Source of the DNA: Candidatus Dormiibacterota bacterium
GTDB taxonomy: Bacteria > Chloroflexota > Dormibacteria > UBA8260 > Bog-877
Reading direction: 5' to 3'
DNA: 9,968 nt
Assembly: GCA_003133485.1 (NCBI GenBank)
Contig: PKXR01000179.1
Coordinates: 5,014 to 14,981 of the forward strand
This document shows, piece by piece, positions 1-6,269 of this stretch; position 1 is the stretch's first letter, and every line of letters begins with the position of its first letter. The translations under genes were made by a program, and so were the position numbers. The notes under the pieces were generated by a model. It did not search any database, was not told the DNA's origin, and worked only from the letters and a program-made list of their open reading frames with translations.

Positions 1-1027
1 ATGGCCATTGCGAAGCTCTGCCGAGGCCGGCGCCCGGATCCAGACCGAAGCGTAGGTTCATCACCTGAATCGCTTGGGAGGAGGCGCCCCGCCCCAGATT
101 GTCCAGGACCGCCGAGACCACCAGGTGAGGGCCCTGCTGCTCCAGGCTGAGCCAGCACAGATTGGTGTGGGAGGTCCGCTTGGTGGGCACCGGGGTGTCT
201 GAAAGCCACACGAACGGCTCGTCCCCGTACTGGTCCTGGTAGACCGAGCGCAGCTGCTGCAGGGTCACTCCTTGGCGCGGGCGGAGATAGCAGGTGACCT
301 GAATGCCCCGGGTCATCGGCACCAGGTGGGGCACGAACGTCACCGAGAAGGGGCTGCCGCTCAGCTCCCCCAGCACCTGCTCCATCTCCGGCCGGTGCCG
401 ATGCCCGCTGACGGCGTACGGCTTGACCGACTCATTCAGCTCGGTAAACAGGTACTCGGATGGTGCGCTTCGGCCGGCCCCGCTGACCCCGGTCTTGCCG
501 TCAATGACTACCTCGGGCTCGATGAGCTGATGCGCGGCCGCCGGGCCGCAGGCCAGGATGGCCGCGGTGGAAAAACATCCAGGCAGAGCGATGAGGTTGG
601 ACCCGGTGATGGCGTCGGGCCGAAGCTCCGGCAGAGCCAGGATCGCCTGCGACAAGAGCTCCGGACTGGGGTGAGGAGCACCATACCACCGCGCGAACAT
701 GCTCGCTGACTGCAGCCGAAAGTCGGCAGATACGTCGACCACGACCGCGCCCTGCGCTAACCACCCCGCCGCCTGCCGGGCGGCGTCGCCGGGGGCGGAT
801 GCACTTATGACTAAATCACAGTCCTCCGCATTTATGGACTCCACCAAGACTTGGTCACAGTTGGATCCCGGGTAGACCGCGGAGTGAGCTCTACCCGCCT
901 GGGTGCGGGAAGAGACCGCCGCCAGCTGCACGCCGGGGTGCTCCAGGAGCAGGCTCACGCAGCCCGCACCGGCATATCCGGTGGCACCGGCCACCGCGAC
1001 CCGCACCGCGTTTCCGGTTCCAGCCAT
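1..1027 (-). CDS. argC: N-acetyl-gamma-glutamyl-phosphate reductase (3' end beyond window)
   Basis: This enzyme catalyses the NADPH-dependent reduction of N-acetylglutamyl-5-phosphate to the semialdehyde, the third step of cytoplasmic arginine synthesis. The reading frame is open from ATG 1027-1025 to the left edge (342 codons, no stop). The family is usually about 340-350 residues, so only the last few codons should be missing. Visible motifs are the N-terminal Rossmann loop GATGYAG (residues 14-20), DVSADFRL, the active-site LPGCFSTA with catalytic Cys151 (bases 575-577), the GKTGVSGAGR segment, GHRHRPE with His209 and His211, FVPHLVPMTRGI, and the C-terminal MNLRFGLDP. No Shine-Dalgarno sequence precedes the ATG. 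A TAAATA -10-like box (1043-1048, minus strand) would give a leader of only about 9 nt. A likely ArgR operator covers that box. In related genomes argC usually begins an argCJBD operon, which would continue to the left. Confidence 0.96.
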   Translation of the reverse strand, partial: MAGTGNAVRVAVAGATGYAGAGCVSLLLEHPGVQLAAVSSRTQAGRAHSAVYPGSNCDQVLVESINAEDCDLVISASAPGDAARQAAGWLAQGAVVVDVSADFRLQSASMFARWYGAPHPSPELLSQAILALPELRPDAITGSNLIALPGCFSTAAILACGPAAAHQLIEPEVVIDGKTGVSGAGRSAPSEYLFTELNESVKPYAVSGHRHRPEMEQVLGELSGSPFSVTFVPHLVPMTRGIQVTCYLRPRQGVTLQQLRSVYQDQYGDEPFVWLSDTPVPTKRTSHTNLCWLSLEQQGPHLVVSAVLDNLGRGASSQAIQVMNLRFGLDPGAGLGRASQWP

Positions 1028-1037
1028 CCGGAGATGA

Positions 1038-1053
1038 TTGCATATTTATGCGA
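1038..1053. promoter_or_regulatory. Candidate ARG box (ArgR operator) of argC
   Basis: The 16-mer TTGCATATTTATGCGA is a near-perfect dyad: TGCAT (1039-1043), four bases, then ATGCG (1048-1052), one mismatch from ATGCA. A third half-site, TTGCAT, follows at 1057-1062. The TTGCAT..ATGCAA pattern is the one I recall for actinobacterial ArgR operators. The site is an AT-rich island in GC-rich DNA, 10 bp upstream of the argC start codon, and it overlaps the only plausible -10 element. Its position fits arginine-dependent repression by ArgR. That role is inferred from sequence and position alone. Confidence 0.7.
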
Positions 1054-1062
1054 TATTGCATT

Positions 1063-1328
1063 AGGACGGCCATTCAGTGACCGACCGGTCAGGTCCTCGC
1101 GGTCAGCGGCTGAAGGCAGTGGCAAGTCCCGGTTAGCTGATTGGGGCAGGACCCTACCAGTAAGGCCCAGGGCCACCGGCTCCCAGCGGCGCGAAGGCGC
1201 TACCGCCGATGATTCGAGAGCACAGCGGGAGGCCGGGCGGGCCACGCCGGAGGGAAGAATTTGAGATCGCCAGGATCGATTCCACCCGCTGAGGCCCGCC
1301 AGTCGGTAGATTTCGCGAACACACACCC
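1063..1328. other. Intergenic region between argC and the AAA+ ATPase gene
   Basis: The divergent argC and ATPase genes are separated by about 300 bp, and apart from the ARG box I see no gene here. Reading frames that cross this stretch on both strands have no recognisable protein motifs. A short dyad, TGACC-GACC-GGTCA, lies at 1078-1091 and could be a regulator site. Just before the ATPase ATG there is a weak TAGATT -10-like hexamer at 1307-1312, with no convincing -35. If real, it would give a very short leader. Confidence 0.4.
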
Positions 1329-2768
1329 ATGACCACCCAACCAATCCGGCGCCCCACCCAGACCCCACCGTCGTCTCGGTCAAACGCTCCTGTGAGCCAC
1401 AGCCGAGCGCCGGCCGTGATCACTGGCGGGCCGGACTTCTGCCCAGCTGAGCCCGTGTCGCTCTCCGACGCCGGCCTGCCCTTCTCGTTCATCTGCGACC
1501 TGGTGCTCAGGGTCCTTTACTTCCACGGCAACTTGGTTGGGCGAGACCTGGGTGCCCTGATCTGCCTGCCTTGGCCGATAACCAGCGAGGCGGTCTCCTT
1601 TCTCACCAAAGAAAACTTCTGCGGCACCACCGGGTCCCACAGCGCCAATGGGGCTGACGAGGAGTTCGCGGAGGGGCTCGAGTACGTTCTGACCGCCGCA
1701 GGCCGAGAGCGCGCCCGGGAGACCCTGCAGCTGAGCCAGTACGCGGGGCCGGCTCCGGTGCCGATCGACGACTACCTAGAGAGCGCCAGGGGGCTCGCCT
1801 CCGACACCGGGGAGGTGACCCCAGAGTCCATGCAGCAGGCGCTGGGCGACCTAGTGCTGGCCTCCTCGTTGGTCGATGTGGTTGGGTCGGCCCTGACCGC
1901 CCGGCAAGCACTCTTTCTGTTCGGCCCCCCCGGTAACGGCAAGAGCTCCATCGCGGAGGCGTGCGCAGCGGTATTGGGCAGCCCCATCTTCATCCCCTAC
2001 GCCCTCTACGTTCACGGTGAGGTGGTTCGGGTGTTCGACCCGACCCACCACCGGCCGGTGGAGGGTCCCGCAATCGCCCACGACCGGCGCTGGACCTTGG
2101 TCTACCGCCCAGTGGTCCGCACTGGTGGTGAGCTCCGGGCGGAGCAGCTGGAACCGGCCTTCGACCGGGTGCTCGGGTTCTACGAGGCCCCCCTGCAGGT
2201 CAAAGCCAACGGGGGCATCTTCCACGTCGACGACTTCGGCCGCCAGGTGATTTCGCCGCGCGAGATCCTGAACCGCCTGATCGTACCCCTGGAGACCGGT
2301 ATCGACTACCTCAACATCGCCCGGGCCGGGACCACGGTCAGCGTCCCCTACGCCACCATCCTGTTGCTCTCGACCAACCTCGAGCCCGCCGAACTGGTCG
2401 ATGAGGCGTTCCTGCGGAGGGTGCGCTACAAGGCGCTGGTGGGCGACCCCAGTCCCCGGGAATTCAGGAGGATCTTCCGCCAAGTTTGCCAGAACCACGA
2501 CCTGACTTATGACGATGATGCGGTGGATTACCTGCTGGCAACCCACTACAAGCCTTTGAAGCGCAAGCTCCGCGGTTGCCAGCCCCGCGACCTAGTAGGG
2601 CAGATCGTGAGCACCGCACACTACCTCGGTCGGCAGCCGGAACTGAGCCACGACTTGATTGACCGGGTGGCGCGCGCATACTTCGCGGACTTCGAGTCCG
2701 CCGCCGGGCTAACTCCGGAGGCCCCAGTGTCCCCGCCGAAGGCCGGCCGGGGGACCGCCCCAGCTTGA
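1329..2768 (+). CDS. AAA+ ATPase of a conserved uncharacterised subfamily
   Basis: A predicted cytoplasmic AAA+ ATPase of 479 residues. Residues 1-45 are low-complexity and proline-rich. Residues 48-135 look like a winged-helix-type domain (GLPFSFICDLVLRVLYFHG and further helices), followed by a YAGPAPVPIDDYL linker (138-150). The ATPase core has Walker A GPPGNGKSS (199-207), Walker B IFHVDDF (297-303; Asp301-Asp302 rather than the usual Asp-Glu), sensor 1 in LLLSTNLEP (Asn350) and an arginine-finger region DEAFLRRVRYK (358-368), then a helical lid. The FDPTHHRPVEG, RPVVRTGGEL, YEAPLQVKANGG and FGRQ signatures match a family I recall as widespread in bacteria but without a known function. The start is uncertain. 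No Shine-Dalgarno sequence precedes ATG 1329, and in-frame GTGs at 1392, 1416 and 1455 would keep the conserved part. It ends 10 bp from the convergent MarR gene. Confidence 0.9.
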   Translation: MTTQPIRRPTQTPPSSRSNAPVSHSRAPAVITGGPDFCPAEPVSLSDAGLPFSFICDLVLRVLYFHGNLVGRDLGALICLPWPITSEAVSFLTKENFCGTTGSHSANGADEEFAEGLEYVLTAAGRERARETLQLSQYAGPAPVPIDDYLESARGLASDTGEVTPESMQQALGDLVLASSLVDVVGSALTARQALFLFGPPGNGKSSIAEACAAVLGSPIFIPYALYVHGEVVRVFDPTHHRPVEGPAIAHDRRWTLVYRPVVRTGGELRAEQLEPAFDRVLGFYEAPLQVKANGGIFHVDDFGRQVISPREILNRLIVPLETGIDYLNIARAGTTVSVPYATILLLSTNLEPAELVDEAFLRRVRYKALVGDPSPREFRRIFRQVCQNHDLTYDDDAVDYLLATHYKPLKRKLRGCQPRDLVGQIVSTAHYLGRQPELSHDLIDRVARAYFADFESAAGLTPEAPVSPPKAGRGTAPA

Positions 2769-2778
2769 TCGGCCGGCC

Positions 2779-3237
2779 CTAGGGCTGGTCGTCACTGCCG
2801 AACAGCGTCCCCAGCGCCCGCTCAGCTCGGGCCAACGCCGCGTGGCCGGCGCGCCGCTCGATGGATCGATCCACCTCCGCCACTGCGGCGAGGACGTTCT
2901 CCGCGGCGACCCGGCCCCGCGCCGTGAGCAAGAGGCGCACCAAGCGATGGTCGGCGGGATCTGAGCTGCGACGCAGGTAACCGCGATGCACCAGCGCGTC
3001 ACTCATCCGACTCAATCCTTGCTTGGTAGTTCCCAGCTGGGCGGCGAGTTCACCCACCGTCCCCGGCGCTCGCACCAGGGTCGCCAAGAGCCAACTCCCC
3101 GAGCGGGGCACGTCTTCGAAGCCCGACTGAAGAAGTCGCCCCCGGACCGCAGCCCGATATGCTCCCGCGCCGCGCGACAGCAGCACCACCAGATGGGGCG
3201 CCAGCGGGTCCGTCGCCGGAGGGCGGGGGTCACTCAT
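2779..3237 (-). CDS. MarR-family transcriptional regulator
   Basis: A 152-residue winged-helix regulator of typical MarR length. The DNA-binding part spans roughly residues 45-110: a helix-turn-helix at about 60-83 (TVGELAAQLGTTKQGLSRMSDALVHRGYL) and the wing SSDPADHRLVRLLLTARGR (91-109), the usual MarR signature. The flanking N- and C-terminal helices would form the dimer interface. MarR proteins commonly repress a divergent gene and release DNA when a small phenolic or toxic ligand binds. No ligand can be predicted from sequence. The gene is divergent from the DUF998/GNAT pair and shares with it an intergenic region containing nested inverted repeats, so autoregulation and control of that pair are likely. 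The ATG (3237-3235) has only a weak GGA upstream. Confidence 0.93.
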   Translation of the reverse strand: MSDPRPPATDPLAPHLVVLLSRGAGAYRAAVRGRLLQSGFEDVPRSGSWLLATLVRAPGTVGELAAQLGTTKQGLSRMSDALVHRGYLRRSSDPADHRLVRLLLTARGRVAAENVLAAVAEVDRSIERRAGHAALARAERALGTLFGSDDQP

Positions 3238-3265
3238 GTTCCGAGCATACTGCGGATAGGTGGGT

Positions 3266-3302
3266 AGTCATCATAGTTGACAGTCACCCTTGATGACTGT
3301 TA
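3266..3302. promoter_or_regulatory. Nested dyad operator and promoter between marR and the DUF998 gene
   Basis: Two overlapping perfect inverted repeats share the core AGTCA. The outer pair is AGTCATCA (3266-3273) and TGATGACT (3291-3298), with a 17-bp spacer. The inner pair is ACAGTCA (3280-3286) and TGACTGT (3294-3300), with a 7-bp spacer. A perfect -35 hexamer TTGACA (3277-3282) lies inside them. TAGCTT (3301-3306), 18 bp further on, is a possible -10 for the rightward DUF998 gene. Bound MarR would cover the -35 box. The dyads are visible in the sequence. The identity of the binding protein is inferred from position. Confidence 0.65.
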
Positions 3303-3380
3303 GCTTCGCCCCTAAACGGAAGGCTCGAGCCTAGACTCGGACCGATAGGGCTGGCGAGACCAGTGACATGCGGGGTGAAC

Positions 3381-4049
3381 ATGACCACGGCGACCTCGGG
3401 CAACGCACCAAGGTTCACCGCTTCTCGGCTTGCTCTTCTGGCCAGCGGCGGAGTCTTGGTCTATCTCATCATCGATGTTCTGCTGGCCCTGCTGCGTCCC
3501 GACGTGAGCCTGGTCCACCAGGCCGAAAGCGACTACGGAGTCGGTCCCTACTCCTGGCTGATGGACGGCAACTTCTTGCTCCGCTGTGCCCTCTCGCTGG
3601 CCCTAGTCGGGGCGCTCCTCAGGACAGCCGCGGGTACCGGCCGGCTGCGGGTGGGCGTAGCGTTCCTCGCCGCCTGGGGAGTTGGATCGGGAATCCTCGC
3701 CTTCTTTCCCGATAACCCGCCCGGGACTCCGGTCACGGCGAGCGGGGTATGGCATCTGAACATTGCCCTGGTCGCCTTCCTGTGCGCGGCGATCGGAACC
3801 ATCGTGCTCTCGGTCGGTTTCCGCTACTTTCCTGAGCTGCACCGACTCTATCCTTGCCTGCTGGTGATCTCGCTGGTAGCAGTCGTGCCGCTCGCGCTGC
3901 TCGGTCACGCGCACTTCCGACCGCATAGCTTTGATGGGCTCTACGAGCGAGCCTTCCTGGCGCTTGAACTGCTCTGGATCCTGATGGTGGGGCTGCGTCT
4001 CCAGCAGTCCTCAGCGGTCACCTCGGGAGCGACTGCCGACCGTCCATAA
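3381..4049 (+). CDS. DUF998-family integral membrane protein
   Basis: A predicted inner-membrane protein of 222 residues with about six transmembrane segments, near residues 16-38, 64-83, 91-110, 124-147, 157-175 and 190-207. The region QAESDYGVGPYSWLMDGNF (47-65), between TM1 and TM2, and the FFPDNPPGTP loop after TM3 are typical of the DUF998 (PF06197) family, whose function is unknown. I chose ATG 3381 because GGGGTG lies just upstream. In-frame GTG 3363 and GTG 3375 would add six or two residues. The gene is divergent from the MarR gene and begins about 70 nt downstream of the dyad promoter. The GNAT gene starts 7 nt after its stop, indicating an operon and probably a shared response, for example to a membrane-active compound (inference). 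Confidence 0.85.
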   Translation: MTTATSGNAPRFTASRLALLASGGVLVYLIIDVLLALLRPDVSLVHQAESDYGVGPYSWLMDGNFLLRCALSLALVGALLRTAAGTGRLRVGVAFLAAWGVGSGILAFFPDNPPGTPVTASGVWHLNIALVAFLCAAIGTIVLSVGFRYFPELHRLYPCLLVISLVAVVPLALLGHAHFRPHSFDGLYERAFLALELLWILMVGLRLQQSSAVTSGATADRP

Positions 4050-4056
4050 TCTCGCC

Positions 4057-4911
4057 ATGCTTCGGCGGGCCCTGAACCGCCAGCCCCGGACTCGGCAGCT
4101 GTGGGCGTCCGACTCCTCCCTGGTCGAAGCCTGCCTGGAAAAGCATCCGCTGGACACCGTGTTCCTGCGCAGCGAGATCCGCCAGGGCGCCCTTCGCCAG
4201 GGCGCGCTCTTGGGGGTTGAACAACCCATGAGTCGCCGACTCAGTGGGGTGATCATGCACGGTCCACTGGTGGTCCCGTGGGCTCCTGACCGCCGAGACG
4301 TGGATGCCCTGGCGAAGGCGCTGCGGCCCCACCTGCCCTGGATCCAGCTGATGGTCGGACCCCAGGACCAGGTGGCCAGACTCCAGGAACAGCTGGCGTC
4401 GCGGCTTCCGCCGGTCCGAACCCTCCGCGCGGAACAGCCCCACTACGCGTTGGACCGGGGATCGGTGGTGCCGGAGCCCAGCGACCCACCCCCCCTCAGG
4501 CGGGCCCACACCGACGAGTTGGAACAGCTGGTGCGGGCGGGTGCCGCGATGCACCTGGAGGAGGTGGGCTTCGACCCCCTCACGGTTGACCCCTCCGGCT
4601 ACCGCGAACGCGTCCTGACCCTGATTCGCCGCGGACGGCTCTACGTCTGGATGGAGGGGGATCGGGTGGCGTTCAAGGCCGAGTGCTCCTCGGTGACCCC
4701 GGAGGCGGTCCAACTGCAGGGAGTCTGGACCGATCCTGCTTTGCGCCGGCAGGGTCGGGCGACCCGGGCGATGGCCATCCTCTGCCACCGATTGCTGGCG
4801 GAAACGGAATGGGTCACCCTCTTTGTAAACGATTACAACGACACCGCAATCCGGGTCTACGAACGCACTGGATTCAAACGCATCGGCAGCATGCGCACGG
4901 TACTGTTTTAG
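4057..4911 (+). CDS. GNAT N-acetyltransferase with N-terminal DUF4081-like domain
   Basis: A 284-residue protein with two parts. Residues 1 to about 145 resemble the DUF4081-type domain found in front of actinobacterial GNAT modules (FLRSEIRQGAL, GVIMHGPLVVPW, WIQLMVGPQDQV). Residues 150-284 form a GNAT acetyltransferase domain, with an LYVWMEGDRVAFKAE strand, the acetyl-CoA loop LRRQGRATRA (229-238, the R/Q-x-x-G-x-A motif) and the C-terminal NDYNDTAIRVYERTGFKRIG segment conserved in the superfamily. It should transfer an acyl group from acyl-CoA to an amine. The substrate cannot be read from sequence. Co-transcription with the DUF998 gene is likely because the gap is 7 nt. No Shine-Dalgarno sequence is visible, so translation may be coupled to the upstream gene. 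Confidence 0.88.
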   Translation: MLRRALNRQPRTRQLWASDSSLVEACLEKHPLDTVFLRSEIRQGALRQGALLGVEQPMSRRLSGVIMHGPLVVPWAPDRRDVDALAKALRPHLPWIQLMVGPQDQVARLQEQLASRLPPVRTLRAEQPHYALDRGSVVPEPSDPPPLRRAHTDELEQLVRAGAAMHLEEVGFDPLTVDPSGYRERVLTLIRRGRLYVWMEGDRVAFKAECSSVTPEAVQLQGVWTDPALRRQGRATRAMAILCHRLLAETEWVTLFVNDYNDTAIRVYERTGFKRIGSMRTVLF

Positions 4912-5219
4912 ACACCGACACCGAGACACCGACCGCACGGTAATCACGAGTTCGGTTGTGATTCGGCTGATGATCGCGCTGCAGATTGGGTCCTTCCTGA
5001 GGTCGGTCGACGAAGGCGCTCTACTACACGCCACGTTTGCACAGAATTCGTAGGCGTCGCGGGCTAAATCGTGAGCGTCGGCCGCACCTTCAGCTGCCAA
5101 GGCCCGGCGCGCTATCCGCTGTCATCGAACTGGCTGTGGTCGGATTCGTGATCCTGAGGTACCTCAGCGCTGTACCCCGTAATGTCAGGGCCGGACCTCC
5201 GGGCTCATAGCGGAGGGAA
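4912..5219. other. Non-coding interval between convergent GNAT and EamA genes
   Basis: I see no convincing gene in these 308 bp. The interval starts with an imperfect direct repeat of GACACCGA (4911-4932). A stem of AATCACGA (4942-4949) and TTGTGATT (4956-4963), with one G-T pair and loop GTTCGG, could be an RNA hairpin, but no T-run follows on either strand, so it is not a standard intrinsic terminator. A perfect 14-bp palindrome lies at 5154-5167. A short frame from GTG 4958 to the TAG at 5051 (31 codons) has no coding support. Confidence 0.4.
5154..5167. repeat. Perfect 14-bp palindrome CTGAGGTACCTCAG
   Basis: CTGAGGTACCTCAG is fully self-complementary with no spacer, so it cannot make an ordinary hairpin loop without opening its centre. 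It lies about 50 bp past the stop codon of the EamA gene and about 240 bp past the GNAT stop, with no start codon of a real gene nearby. It could be a binding site for a dimeric protein or a chance restriction-type palindrome. No function is assigned. Confidence 0.35.
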
Positions 5220-6188
5220 CTAAGCCAGTCGGTCCCGGGCTCTTCGCTTGGCCAAGGCCGGTCCGCTCACCATCAGGACGACTCCCAAGGTGATCAGAAC
5301 CGCGGCCAGTCCCACCGCGGGGGTCAGGCCCTGGCCAAGAATCAGCCAGCCCAGCACCAGAGCTACGACCGGGTTGACGTAGGCGTAAGTAGCGACTGTG
5401 GTGGAGGGAAGCACTTTGAGTGCGTAGGTGTAGCAGGTGAAGCCGGCGATCGACCCGCCGGTCACCAGCCAGGCGTAGGCGATCACTGCCGGCGGGCCGA
5501 TGTGAGCCCAATGAATATGCGAGCCCTCCCCGGTGACCAGCCCCACCACAGTCATGGCGAGACCGCCCGCCACCATCTCCACCGCCGATACCAGCAGGAC
5601 GTTGCGGGCCAGCGGCGCCTGTCGGGCATACAGCGAGCCAATGCTCCAGAGGACCGCGGCGACCAGTAGCTCGGCGGCCGAGAAAACGCTGAGGTGGCCC
5701 GCCGAACCGGGGTCGACTAGCACCGCAACTCCGCCCAGACCGAGCAGCACCCCGAGCCAGCCCAGGGGTCTGAGTCGCCGGGAGCCCTTGAGAGAGAGCC
5801 CGATCAAAGCCATCCAGAAGGGGACGGTGGCGATCATCAAGGCGGCCAGCCCGGAGCGGACCTTGACCTCGCCGAGCGAGACCAGGCCGTTTCCTCCGAG
5901 CAGAAGGAATAGCCCCACCACTGCTGCGCTGAGCGCCTCCTGGCGCCTGGGCCTGCTCCAGCGACCTGGCCAGTGCCGCCAGCCACCCTGGTGACCCGCC
6001 ACCAGGTAGAGCAGGCATCCCGCGAGCACGTAGCGGGTACCAGACATCAGCAGCGGGGGGATGTACTTCACCGCGACCTGGATCCCGGTGTAGGTGGACC
6101 CCCAGAGCAGGTAGACCGCCAGGAGCGCGCCCCACGCGCGCAGGTCGGGACGGCCCGAGATCCGAGCGCGAGCTTCGCTGATGGTCAT
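5220..6188 (-). CDS. EamA/DMT-superfamily transporter (YedA-like)
   Basis: A 322-residue inner-membrane protein with about ten transmembrane helices in two EamA repeats, near residues 18-160 and 168-308. It belongs to the drug/metabolite transporter superfamily. The N-terminal AVYLLWGSTYTGIQVAV (24-40) with IPPLLMSGTRYVLAG (43-57) and the C-terminal TYAYVNPVVALVLGWLILGQ (267-286) are diagnostic and resemble YedA-type exporters. A basic, tryptophan-containing loop (66-83) separates helices 2 and 3. Members export amino acids or other small metabolites. The substrate here is unknown. The gene is divergent from an Lrp/AsnC regulator, the usual arrangement for an amino-acid-responsive exporter, which makes an amino acid substrate plausible. 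ATG 6188-6186 has no clear Shine-Dalgarno sequence. Confidence 0.93.
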   Translation of the reverse strand: MTISEARARISGRPDLRAWGALLAVYLLWGSTYTGIQVAVKYIPPLLMSGTRYVLAGCLLYLVAGHQGGWRHWPGRWSRPRRQEALSAAVVGLFLLLGGNGLVSLGEVKVRSGLAALMIATVPFWMALIGLSLKGSRRLRPLGWLGVLLGLGGVAVLVDPGSAGHLSVFSAAELLVAAVLWSIGSLYARQAPLARNVLLVSAVEMVAGGLAMTVVGLVTGEGSHIHWAHIGPPAVIAYAWLVTGGSIAGFTCYTYALKVLPSTTVATYAYVNPVVALVLGWLILGQGLTPAVGLAAVLITLGVVLMVSGPALAKRRARDRLA

Positions 6189-6199
6189 GACGTAGAAAC

Positions 6200-6229
6200 T
6201 GCCATTTGCCTAATGATTCGTGGCAATGG
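6200..6229. promoter_or_regulatory. Candidate Lrp operator between the EamA and lrp genes
   Basis: An imperfect dyad pairs CCATTTGCC (6202-6210) with GGCAATGG (6222-6229) around the centre TAATGATTCGT. The arms are complementary except for one extra T on the left. TGCCA at 6200-6204 and TGGCA at 6221-6225 form an overlapping second pairing. The element begins 11 bp from the EamA start and ends about 40 bp from the lrp start, well placed to control both genes. Binding by the adjacent Lrp protein is inferred from position. Confidence 0.55.
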
Positions 6230-6255
6230 TACTCCTCAAACCGATAACTCTAAGG

Positions 6256-6261
6256 TACAAT
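6256..6261 (+). promoter_or_regulatory. -10 element TACAAT of a probably leaderless lrp transcript
   Basis: TACAAT matches the TATAAT consensus at five of six positions. It ends 8 nt before ATG 6270, so transcription would start at or within a base or two of the start codon. No ribosome binding site could fit, and none is present. There is no good -35 hexamer at the usual spacing. Confidence 0.55.
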
Positions 6262-6269
6262 CGAGCTAC

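Noticed and set aside
272..709. Plus-strand frames across 272-709 and 851-1264
   Set aside because: They are antisense to argC, which has a catalytic Cys, conserved His residues and full-length homology in an uninterrupted frame that leaves the window.
1851..2546. A 231-codon minus-strand frame inside the AAA+ gene
   Set aside because: It is antisense to the Walker A to sensor 1 region and shows no motif of its own.
2770..2787. CCGGCCC..GGGCTGG hairpin as a bidirectional terminator between convergent genes
   Set aside because: The full stem would leave a two-base loop, it overlaps the marR stop codon, and there is no T-run. Only a shorter, weaker stem is possible.
4942..4963. AATCACGA/TTGTGATT hairpin as an intrinsic terminator
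   Set aside because: The stem is weak, with one G-T pair, and no T-run follows on either strand.
4958..5053. A 31-codon frame with a hydrophobic stretch (GTG 4958 to the TAG at 5051)
   Set aside because: It has no ribosome binding site, promoter or recognisable motif, and its length is expected by chance.
4018..5100. A 360-codon open frame on the minus strand
   Set aside because: It lies antisense to the whole GNAT gene, which has clear motifs, and has no recognisable motif itself. Long antisense frames are expected in GC-rich coding DNA.
5185..6135. A 316-codon minus-strand frame overlapping the EamA gene
   Set aside because: It is a shifted frame of the same strand as the EamA gene, rich in Gly/Arg/Pro/Ser, without membrane segments or motifs. 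The EamA frame has ten helices and family signatures.
5973..6269. A 99-codon N-terminal extension of the Lrp frame
   Set aside because: It overlaps the divergent EamA gene, has no homology, and precedes a promoter-like box and the exact Lrp-family N-terminus at 6270.
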